Shown here: positions 54,772 through 61,584 of the stretch, piece by piece | Numbering within the stretch: the first letter of the stretch is position 1 | Layout: each line of letters starts with the position of its first letter | Origin: Gemmatimonadota bacterium | Lineage (GTDB): Bacteria; Gemmatimonadota; Gemmatimonadetes; Longimicrobiales; Gaopeijiaceae | Direction: 5' to 3' | NCBI GenBank assembly: GCA_022823365.1 | Contig: JAJDXG010000054.1 | Span: 1 to 64,000 of the forward strand | DNA length: 64,000 nucleotides | Program-made: the position numbers and the translations under genes | The notes under the pieces: model-generated | Told to the model about the DNA's origin: nothing | Databases searched by the model: none | Seen by the model: only the letters and a program-made list of their open reading frames with translations

Positions 54772-55761
54772 GTGACGTTCCTCGACGAGTTGCGGCATCG
54801 GGCGGGGAAGCGGCCGCGGCGGGTCGTGTTCCCCGAAGGCGGGGATCCGCGAATCCGCGAGGCGGCGCTGGCCGCGGCCGCCCACGGACTCGCGGATCCC
54901 CTGCTGCTGGGCCCCGTCGGCGAGCTGCAACGCCAGCTCGCCGGCGATCCGCGCGCGGGCGCCGTCCGGGTGGTCGACCCGGCCGACCCGGCGCGGGTGG
55001 AGCGCCACGCGGCGGTCCTGCGCGAGCTGAAGCGCTTCCGCGATCTCCCGGGCGACGAGTTGCGCCGCCGCGCGGCCGATCCGCTCTACCACGGCGCGCT
55101 CATGGTCGGCACCGGCGAAGCCGACGGAGGAGTCGCGGGGGCGGTCTACACCACCGCGGCGGTGATCCGGGCCGGCATCCACTGCGTCGGCCGCGCCGAG
55201 GGGGCCACCACCGTCTCCTCCTCGTTCTTCATGGTGGCTCGGCCCTTCCGCGGCCCGGAAGCCGAGGTGCTCACCTTCGCCGACTCGGCCATCGTGCCCG
55301 ATCCCACGGCCGAGCAGCTCGCCGAGATCGCGCTGGCGTCGTGCCGCGCGCGCCAGCGCATCGTGGGCGACGAGCCCCGGGTGGCGTTCCTGTCCTACTC
55401 CACCCGCGGGAGCGCGGAAGGACCCTCGGTGGACCGGGTGCGCGCCGCGGTGGCCCACTTCCGCAAGATGAGCCCGCACACCGCCGCGGACGGCGAGCTT
55501 CAGGCCGATGCCGCCCTCATCGAAGCGGTCGGCCGTCGCAAGACCCCGGACTCCCCGGTGGCGGGAAGGGCGAACGTGCTCATCTTCCCGGATCTGGACG
55601 CCGGCAACATCGCCTACAAACTTGTCCAGCGGCTCGCCGGCGCGGAGGCGCTGGGTCCGATCGTGCAAGGGCTCGCGGGCCCCTGGTGCGACCTGTCCCG
55701 GGGCGCGTCCGTGGAGGACGCGGTACACGTGGCGTGCATCACATCCCTTCTGGCGGACTGA
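54772..55761 (+). CDS. pta: Phosphate acetyltransferase
   Basis: Pta converts acetyl phosphate and CoA to acetyl-CoA. The 329-residue protein is the short, single-domain form: RVVFPEGGDPRIREAA, GALMVGTGEADGGVAGA, FADSAIVPDPTAEQLAEIA, VAFLSYSTRGSAEG, and ANVLIFPDLDAGNIAYKLVQRLAG (nt 55569-55640). It begins with GTG 54772 and no strong ribosome site is visible. It completes the route from taurine to acetyl-CoA by using the acetyl phosphate made by Xsc. No acetate kinase is beside it, which supports this anabolic or dissimilatory use over acetate overflow. Confidence 0.93.
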   Translation: MTFLDELRHRAGKRPRRVVFPEGGDPRIREAALAAAAHGLADPLLLGPVGELQRQLAGDPRAGAVRVVDPADPARVERHAAVLRELKRFRDLPGDELRRRAADPLYHGALMVGTGEADGGVAGAVYTTAAVIRAGIHCVGRAEGATTVSSSFFMVARPFRGPEAEVLTFADSAIVPDPTAEQLAEIALASCRARQRIVGDEPRVAFLSYSTRGSAEGPSVDRVRAAVAHFRKMSPHTAADGELQADAALIEAVGRRKTPDSPVAGRANVLIFPDLDAGNIAYKLVQRLAGAEALGPIVQGLAGPWCDLSRGASVEDAVHVACITSLLAD

Positions 55762-55803
55762 CCCGGTCGGCCCGCCCCCTCACCCCAGCCGAGGACGCCC
55801 TCC

Positions 55804-57237
55804 ATGGGTCTTGACGAACGAATCAACGAGTTCATGCAACCCGTTACGGACGCGGTCGCCGGCTTCATCTTCTACGCCGTGCCCATCGCCGGCGCCGACG
55901 TACCCCTCATCGTGGCGTGGCTCATCGCGGGCGGCGTGTTCTTCACCCTGTACCTGCGCTTCATCAACGTGCGCGGCTTCAAGCACGCGCTCGACCTGGT
56001 CCGGGGGCGCTACACCGACCCCTCCCAGCCGGGCGAGGTCACCCCCTTCCAGGCGCTCGCGACCGCCGTGTCGGGCACGGTCGGGATCGGGAATATCGCG
56101 GGGGTGGCGGTGGCGATTTCCCTGGGCGGGCCCGGCGCCACCCTCTGGCTCATCATCGCCGGCCTGCTGGGGATGAGCACCAAGTTCGCCGAGTGCACGC
56201 TGGCGGTGAAATACCGCCACACCAACCCGGACGACTCCGTCAGCGGCGGCCCCATGTACTACCTGCAGCGCGGCCTCGAGCTGCGGAACCTGCCCGGGGT
56301 CGGCAAGGGCCTGGGGATGTTCTACGCGGCAGCCATGGTTTTCGGCTGCCTCGGCATCGGCAACATGTTCCAGTCCAATCAGGCCGCCGCCATCCTCATC
56401 GAGGTCACGGGGGCGGAAGGCAGCTTCTTCAGCGACAAGGCCTGGCTGCTGGGCGTCTTCATGGCGGTCGCCGTGGCGATGGTCATCGTCGGCGGGATCA
56501 AGAGCATCGCGCGGGTCACCTCGAAGCTGGTGCCCTTCATGGCGGTGCTCTACGTGCTCTCGGCGCTGGCGATCATCGGCATCAACGCCGAACGCCTCCC
56601 GGCCGCCATCGTCCAGATCTGGCAGGGCGCCTTCTCGCCCGAGAGCATCGGCGGCGGGATGATCGGGGTCATGATCATCGGATTCCGACGCGCCGTCTTC
56701 TCCAACGAGGCGGGCCTCGGCTCGGCCGCCATCGCCCACTCCGCGGTGCAGACCGACGAACCGTGCACGGAGGGCTTCGTCAGCCTGCTCGAACCGTTCA
56801 TCGACACGGTGGTCATCTGCACCATGACCGCGCTGGTCATCATCACCACGGTCTACGATCCCGCGCTGGCCGATGCCGGCATCAACGGCATCGAGATGAC
56901 CAAGACGGCCTTCGAGAGCACGCTCTCCTGGTCGCCCGTGCCCCTTTCCGTCGCGGCCGTGCTGTTCGCCTTCTCGACGATGATCTCGTGGAGCTACTAC
57001 GGCCTGAAGGCGGCCACCTACCTGACCGGCGAGAACCGGTCGGTGGAGACGGGATTCAAGCTGTTCTTCTGCGGCTTCGTAGTCCTGGGCTCGAGCATCA
57101 ATCTCGCTGCGCTGATCGATCTTTCGGATGCGATGATCTACGTGGTCGCGATTCCCAACCTCCTGGGGCTGTACCTGCTGGCTCCTGTCCTGCGAAAAGA
57201 GGTGCTCTCGTACCGGGAACGACTTGGCCGCTACTAA
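55804..57237 (+). CDS. Sodium:alanine symporter (AGCS family)
   Basis: The 477-residue membrane protein has about eleven helices and AGCS signatures: GEVTPFQALATAVSGTVGIGNIAGVA (nt 56034-56111), GGPGATLWLIIAGLLGMSTKFAE, and FSNEAGLGSAAIAHSAVQT. The family carries alanine or glycine with Na+. It lies 42 bp downstream of pta. Tpa makes alanine as it consumes pyruvate, so an alanine carrier in the same region fits with amino-group handling, although transport of taurine or glycine is also possible. Confidence 0.9.
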   Translation: MGLDERINEFMQPVTDAVAGFIFYAVPIAGADVPLIVAWLIAGGVFFTLYLRFINVRGFKHALDLVRGRYTDPSQPGEVTPFQALATAVSGTVGIGNIAGVAVAISLGGPGATLWLIIAGLLGMSTKFAECTLAVKYRHTNPDDSVSGGPMYYLQRGLELRNLPGVGKGLGMFYAAAMVFGCLGIGNMFQSNQAAAILIEVTGAEGSFFSDKAWLLGVFMAVAVAMVIVGGIKSIARVTSKLVPFMAVLYVLSALAIIGINAERLPAAIVQIWQGAFSPESIGGGMIGVMIIGFRRAVFSNEAGLGSAAIAHSAVQTDEPCTEGFVSLLEPFIDTVVICTMTALVIITTVYDPALADAGINGIEMTKTAFESTLSWSPVPLSVAAVLFAFSTMISWSYYGLKAATYLTGENRSVETGFKLFFCGFVVLGSSINLAALIDLSDAMIYVVAIPNLLGLYLLAPVLRKEVLSYRERLGRY

Positions 57238-57260
57238 ACTCCACTATTTTCAGGAGGAAC

Positions 57261-57692
57261 ATGATGCTCAGGAACGTCCTCGCCGCCATCGCCGGCTACA
57301 TCGCCATGGCCGCCGTGCTCTTCGTGCTCTTCTCGCTTCTCTGGCTGACGCTGGGGCCCTCGCGCGCCTTCCAGCCGGGTTCGTGGGATGTTTCCGGCGG
57401 CTGGGCTCTCGGCTCGGTCGTGCTCGGGCTGGTGGCCGCGTACATCGGCGGACGAGTCTGTGCCGGAGTGGCGCAGGACGCCAGAGGCGCCACGATTCTG
57501 ATCGGTCTGGTCATCGTGCTCGGGGTGGTGACGGCCCTCATGCCGGTTGAAGTGGCCACGGGACCGCGCCCCGATGACGTGTCGATGATGGAGGCGACGG
57601 CGGGCGCCCGCCAGCCGACGTGGTTCAGCTGGCTCAACCCGGTAATCGGGGTCGTGGGCGTCTGGTTCGGTTCGAAGCAGTTGCGTGCGTAG
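57261..57692 (+). CDS. Small membrane protein of unknown function
   Basis: The 143-residue product starts at ATG 57261, with CAGGAGGAAC directly upstream. It has four predicted membrane helices (VLAAIAGYIAMAAVLFVLF, WALGSVVLGLVAAYIGG, ILIGLVIVLGVVTAL and LNPVIGVVGVWFG). The family is not recognised. It follows the symporter by 23 bp, and the next gene is convergent, so it ends the block. Confidence 0.75.
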   Translation: MMLRNVLAAIAGYIAMAAVLFVLFSLLWLTLGPSRAFQPGSWDVSGGWALGSVVLGLVAAYIGGRVCAGVAQDARGATILIGLVIVLGVVTALMPVEVATGPRPDDVSMMEATAGARQPTWFSWLNPVIGVVGVWFGSKQLRA

Positions 57693-57699
57693 CGCCCAG

Positions 57700-57716
57700 T
57701 CCCGGCCTGCCCGGGA
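57700..57716. terminator. Candidate terminator between convergent genes
   Basis: TCCCGG (57700-57705) and CCGGGA (57711-57716) form a six-pair stem with a five-base loop in the 34-bp gap between the convergent membrane-protein and hydratase genes. There is no T-tract. Confidence 0.4.
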
Positions 57717-57726
57717 TGCCGTTCGC

Positions 57727-58518
57727 CTATTCCTCAAGCACGAGTTCCAGGCCGGGGAGATCAACCCCGTGCGTCTCGACCCGCCAGTGCTCGCCGGCAG
57801 CGAGCGGCGCTAGCGCGGTCATGGTCCCGGTGCTGACGACGCGCTCGCGCGATGAGTGCGGCTCGGCTTCGAAGTTCGACCGCAACCGCGGGACGAACTC
57901 GAGCGCCTTGCGCGGATGGCCGAGCACGGCGCTCCCGCGTCCCTCGGCCACCGGCTCGTCGTTGCGGAAGAGCCGGACCTCGAGCCGGTCGAGTCGTTCG
58001 ACGCCTTCCGCGAATCCACGCACGGCGCGATGCACGCGGGGGCCGACGACAAGTGCGCCATGGAGCGCGAAGTCCGCCACCGAGTCCGCGGGCGTGAGGT
58101 CCCAGCCGTAGTGGCAATCAACAACCTCGAACCCGATGGCCATCCAGGCGGGGCGACTCCAGTCCGGCGCGACCCCTTTCGCCTCGATCCCGAACACGAC
58201 CTCGACCTCGATGCGCGGCGCGCAGAATCCCGCCAGAGACAGCTCGGCGACCGGCTCAGCCGTCGTCAAGGTCTGCTCGTACACCGGCCCCAGAATGGGC
58301 TCGGAGATGCCGAACTGCGGCCAGACGGTCCTGTTGGTGAACCCCACCTTCCACCCCGCGCGGCGGTATCCACGCGCCCGAAGATGCCGTGCGAGCGCCG
58401 CGCCCACGCGGTACGCGCCGTCGAGACCGAGCCCCGTTATCTGGCTGGTCGGAGGGGGAGTGGTGATTCGCCGGTCGCGTGCTTCGAGGAGCACGCCTGC
58501 GAGTTCGGCTTCGGTCAT
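57727..58518 (-). CDS. 2-keto-4-pentenoate hydratase-like protein (MhpD/HpaH family)
   Basis: This is a fumarylacetoacetate hydrolase-fold hydratase, 263 residues from ATG 58518 (GGGAG upstream). Typical motifs are GWKVGFTN, GPVYEQTL, FCAPRIEVEVVFGI, ALGFEVVDCHYGWDL-like (here AIGFEVVDCHYGWDL) and DFALHGALVVG. The family hydrates 2-oxopent-4-enoate in aromatic meta-cleavage routes, but no other such gene is near, so the substrate is unknown. The frame stays open to ATG 58671, giving a tail of 51 residues built from a nine-residue repeat (MQQGVDKSI, MQQCVAKPK); this arises from the 27-bp DNA repeat upstream and is judged non-coding. Confidence 0.82.
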   Translation of the reverse strand: MTEAELAGVLLEARDRRITTPPPTSQITGLGLDGAYRVGAALARHLRARGYRRAGWKVGFTNRTVWPQFGISEPILGPVYEQTLTTAEPVAELSLAGFCAPRIEVEVVFGIEAKGVAPDWSRPAWMAIGFEVVDCHYGWDLTPADSVADFALHGALVVGPRVHRAVRGFAEGVERLDRLEVRLFRNDEPVAEGRGSAVLGHPRKALEFVPRLRSNFEAEPHSSRERVVSTGTMTALAPLAAGEHWRVETHGVDLPGLELVLEE

Positions 58519-58609
58519 GGCGCAACTCCCGGCCCCGGGCACCTTTCGCGCGGGCGCCAGGGGTGAGGAGAGCGTGGTCTCTTCATCGCTGTCCACCCCC
58601 TCTGCACCG

Positions 58610-58690
58610 TGTTGCTTTTTGGGTTTGGCAACACATTGTTGCATTATCGATTTGTCAACGCCTTGTTGCATCTGACGATGTGCAACACCC
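58610..58690. repeat. Three 27-bp tandem repeats with internal dyads (candidate operator)
   Basis: TGTTGC recurs at 58610, 58637 and 58664, exactly 27 bp apart, each with an inverted partner: GCAACA at 58628 and 58682, and a degenerate TCAACG at 58655. Two of the units thus hold a clean dyad TGTTGC-N12-GCAACA. The array lies 92 bp upstream of the hydratase start, in a 237-bp gap, and overlaps a candidate promoter. Confidence 0.75.
58630..58658 (-). promoter_or_regulatory. Candidate promoter for the hydratase gene, inside the dyad array
   Basis: On the minus strand TTGACA (58658-58653) is followed after 17 bp by TGTGTT (58635-58630), a weak -10. The -10 overlaps the GCAACA arm of the first repeat unit, and the -35 overlaps the degenerate arm of the second, as expected for repressor control. 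Confidence 0.4.
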
Positions 58691-58755
58691 TGCAGAGGGC
58701 CGTCGGCCCAGACAACCAGTCCTGGCCGGCAACCACTGCCGGCCGTCAGCCGGCC

Positions 58756-59973
58756 CTAACCGCCAACCAGCCGGTTGTACCTCCTCAGGATGTCGCGCAG
58801 GCGGTCGTGCGGCAGCGCGTGAATCGTCCAGTCGTTCGCGCCGGTCATGGTCTCGCCCGCCACCAGCGCGTTGATCACGGCCTCCTCGGTGCCCTCCACA
58901 GTCGCACGGAAGATGCCGTCCAGGCGGCCGTTGGGCAGCATGACCAGCGGGACCTCTCCTTCTCCGCCCACGGTCGCCTCCCGGTTCGCGGTCGAGAAGG
59001 CCATGAAGATGTCGCCCGAGCCGCCGGTGGACACGCTGCCGTTGCGCGCCAGCCCCAGGGAAATACGCCGCGCCACCCGCTTGAGCTGGTTGGGCAGCAG
59101 GGGCGCGTCGGTGGCCACCACCACGATGATCGAGCCGTCGCGGTTGGCGGGCGGCGGCTCCGGGGGCCCATCGGTCGCGTCGTCCGGCGCCGGCCTTTCC
59201 GGCAACAGGTCGGGAATCTCCTGGCCCACGGGCACCCCGGCGACCCGCAGGAGGTCGCGCGAGCCGTAGTTGCACTGCACCAGCACGCCCACGGTATACG
59301 TGGCCTCGCCGACCTCCACGACTCGCGACGCCGTCCCGATCCCGGCCTTGAACCGGTGGCAGCGCATTCCGGTGCCGCCCCCCACATTCCCCTCGACCAC
59401 GGGGCCTCCGGTCGCCGACTCCATGGCCGCGATCGCATCCGCCTCCGTTACGTGCTGGCCGCGGATGTCGTTCAGCGTCCCGTCCCAGGTCTCGGCCACC
59501 ACCGGAAGCGCGTTGAGCCACGCCCCGCTCCCCGTCTCAACGCTCTTTGCCGCCCCGTAGCGGATGACGGCGTGGTGCACGATCCCGACGCTCAGCGTGT
59601 TGGTGATCATCAGGGGGGTGTCCATCATGCCCCGGTCCTCCACCCAGGTGGTGCCGGTCATCTCGCCGTCCCCGTTGAGCGAGAACCACGCCGCGAACAC
59701 GGGCGCCGGGTCGTCGTTGCCGCGCGGCCAGATCGCGGTCACGCCGGTGCGCACCGGTCCTTCGCCAACGACCAGCGGGCCGCTCCCGCGGATGATGGTG
59801 GTGTGCCCCACCGTGATTCCCGGCACATCCGTGATGGCGTTCAGCGCACCGGGGGTGCCGTCGAACGGAACGCCGAGGTCGCGCGCCCGCGGCCTGTCCG
59901 CATCCTGGGCCGCCGCCTGCCCGGCCATCGCGACCAGCGTGAAGGTCGCGACAATCAAAGTCATGTGCCTCAT
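58756..59973 (-). CDS. P1 family (S58) peptidase, DmpA-like aminopeptidase
   Basis: The 405-residue product has a signal peptide (IVATFTLVAMAGQAAAQ), so it acts in the periplasm. It matches the DmpA/BapA family of N-terminal nucleophile peptidases: DVPGITVGHTTI, GVTAIWPRG, GNVGGGTGMRCHRFKAGIGTAS (nt 59330-59395) and the autocleavage site before Ser281 in NRDGSIIVVVATDAP. Family members remove N-terminal residues, including D-amino acids or beta-amino acids, from peptides. The start ATG 59973 has GGAGATG upstream. It is 45 bp after the cupin gene on the same strand. Confidence 0.9.
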   Translation of the reverse strand: MRHMTLIVATFTLVAMAGQAAAQDADRPRARDLGVPFDGTPGALNAITDVPGITVGHTTIIRGSGPLVVGEGPVRTGVTAIWPRGNDDPAPVFAAWFSLNGDGEMTGTTWVEDRGMMDTPLMITNTLSVGIVHHAVIRYGAAKSVETGSGAWLNALPVVAETWDGTLNDIRGQHVTEADAIAAMESATGGPVVEGNVGGGTGMRCHRFKAGIGTASRVVEVGEATYTVGVLVQCNYGSRDLLRVAGVPVGQEIPDLLPERPAPDDATDGPPEPPPANRDGSIIVVVATDAPLLPNQLKRVARRISLGLARNGSVSTGGSGDIFMAFSTANREATVGGEGEVPLVMLPNGRLDGIFRATVEGTEEAVINALVAGETMTGANDWTIHALPHDRLRDILRRYNRLVGG

Positions 59974-60018
59974 GGGTTCATCTCCGGTCTGTTCCTGCCC
60001 TGCTCCCCAGGATTGATC

Positions 60019-60345
60019 CTATGGCGCGTTGGGGTTGGGGGCCATCGACACCAGCAGTACCAGGCGCCCGTCGCTTCCGTTGCGCACCCCATGGGGCTCA
60101 TCCGGCGCGGACCAGGCCAGTCCTCCCGCCGCCAGCCGACGTGTTTCGGCACCGATCGTGACCAGCGCCTCGCCCTCGATCACGTAATAGAACTTGGTGG
60201 CGCCCGCATGGGCGTGAACCTTCTGTTCCTGGCCCGGTTCCAGGCAATAAACGTCGCAGAACATCTGCGGTGTCTCGAAGAGATTGACCTTCTGCATCTT
60301 CTCTTGAGAGAAACGCGGAGCCTCGCCGGTGTGGACAAATGACAT
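60019..60345 (-). CDS. Small cupin-domain protein
   Basis: The 108-residue product is a single cupin: motif 1 in KVHAHAGATKFYYVIEG and motif 2 in DEPHGVRNGSDGRLVLLV. The His residues for metal binding are present (HAH, and PHG). There is no signal peptide. ATG 60345 has AAAGG upstream. It is probably co-transcribed with the P1 peptidase. Small cupins can be isomerases, dioxygenases or sugar binders, so no function is assigned. Confidence 0.82.
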   Translation of the reverse strand: MSFVHTGEAPRFSQEKMQKVNLFETPQMFCDVYCLEPGQEQKVHAHAGATKFYYVIEGEALVTIGAETRRLAAGGLAWSAPDEPHGVRNGSDGRLVLLVSMAPNPNAP

Positions 60346-60642
60346 GTTTTTGGGCCTTTAGTGGATATCTATGTGGACAACTGGGCTTTGGTGCGCACCA
60401 GAGCGCCTTCCACCGTAGCCGGCGGGGAAGCGCACCGGCAAGGGGAATGTCGCGTGCGCTGCCCTGCCCGGGTCCCGCGCCGCCCGCCGCGCTCGTGGCA
60501 CTCGCACGAGTTCCGCCTCCGGGCTATCTTCGGCCCCCGGCGGGAGGATCCGTCCCGCGTCCATCCATCGATGGAAGCCTCGAATCCGGGGATGGATCGG
60601 CCTCCCGGGCAGCACACGACGACCACCGCATGGGGAAGGAAC

Positions 60643-61338
60643 ATGACCTACGTTACGACCTTGACCGCGCGCATCAGGCTGGGGGCTCCGATGCTGGGGC
60701 TGGTGCTCCTTTGGGGCTGCGCCGGCGACGCAACCGATGAGACGGAGGGACCCGACGTGAGCAGTCCGCTGATGAGACCGGCCGAGCTGGCCGAAACCGC
60801 GCCCGACGTCTACCGTGCGCGCTTCCAGACCAATGAAGGCGTGTTCGTGGTGGAGGTGAACCGCGCGTGGGCCCCCAACGGCGCCGACCGCCTCTACGTG
60901 CTGGTCAAGAACGGGTACTTCGACGACGCCCGCTTCTTCCGGGTGATCGCGGGCTTCATGGCCCAGTTCGGCATGCACGCGGATCCGTACGTCACCGCCG
61001 CCTGGCGCAACCATCCCATTCCCGACGACCCGGTAACGCAGAGCAACCTGCGGGGCTACCTCAGCTTTGCGGCCACCTCGCTGCCCAACTCGCGCACCAC
61101 CCAGGTGTTCATCAACCTGGTGGACAACACCAACCTGGACGGGATGGGATTCTCACCCGTCGGACGGGTGGTCGAGGGAATGGAGGTCGTGGACAACCTG
61201 TACTCCGGTTACGGCGAAGCCGCTCCGGCCGGCAATGGCCCCCTCCAGCAGAACATCTCGGCCAGCGGCAACGCCTACCTGACCGAGAACTTCCCCGAAC
61301 TCGACTACGTGGAGCAGGCCACCATCGTCGGGGGATAG
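60643..61338 (+). CDS. Cyclophilin-type peptidyl-prolyl isomerase lipoprotein
   Basis: The 231-residue product starts at ATG 60643 with AAGGA upstream and has a lipobox (LGLVLLWGC). The cyclophilin domain (about residues 55-220) has RFQTNEGVFVVEVNRAWAP, GYFDDARFFRVIAGFMAQFG with the active-site Arg-Phe region, and TTQVFINLVDNTNLDGMGFSPVGRVVEGMEVVDNLY split over nt 61095-61205. It assists folding of exported proteins by isomerising X-Pro bonds. The 297-bp stretch upstream (60346-60642) has an open frame but no export signal or known domain, and is judged non-coding. Confidence 0.9.
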   Translation: MTYVTTLTARIRLGAPMLGLVLLWGCAGDATDETEGPDVSSPLMRPAELAETAPDVYRARFQTNEGVFVVEVNRAWAPNGADRLYVLVKNGYFDDARFFRVIAGFMAQFGMHADPYVTAAWRNHPIPDDPVTQSNLRGYLSFAATSLPNSRTTQVFINLVDNTNLDGMGFSPVGRVVEGMEVVDNLYSGYGEAAPAGNGPLQQNISASGNAYLTENFPELDYVEQATIVGG

Positions 61339-61359
61339 CGCCGGCTCGGACGCACCCTT

Positions 61360-61388
61360 TTGACACCCGGAAACCCGGACCGTACTCT
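61360..61388 (+). promoter_or_regulatory. Candidate sigma-70 promoter for the second SusC-like gene
   Basis: A perfect TTGACA (61360-61365) and TACTCT (61383-61388) are separated by 17 bp. They lie about 196 bp upstream of the start at 61585, leaving a long leader. Confidence 0.55.
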
Positions 61389-61584
61389 GTCCGTTGGGCA
61401 GGAGTCCCGGTGCGCCTGGACCTCGGCCCGTTTTCCATTCAGGATGCAGCGGTGCCCCGGCGCGCTGCCGCCAGCGGGCTCCCCCCGGGTGTGCAGAGTT
61501 CATCCGGGTGAGCAGCATCATCGTGCGGCGGAGGATGACGATATGGAGTATCTGCCACGGAACCCCCACAGGAGGACACGCACC

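Noticed and set aside
58519-58671. N-terminal extension of the hydratase
   Set aside because: It would add a repeated nine-residue motif and a Ser/Pro-rich linker absent from the family, and the ATG at 58518 has a good ribosome site.
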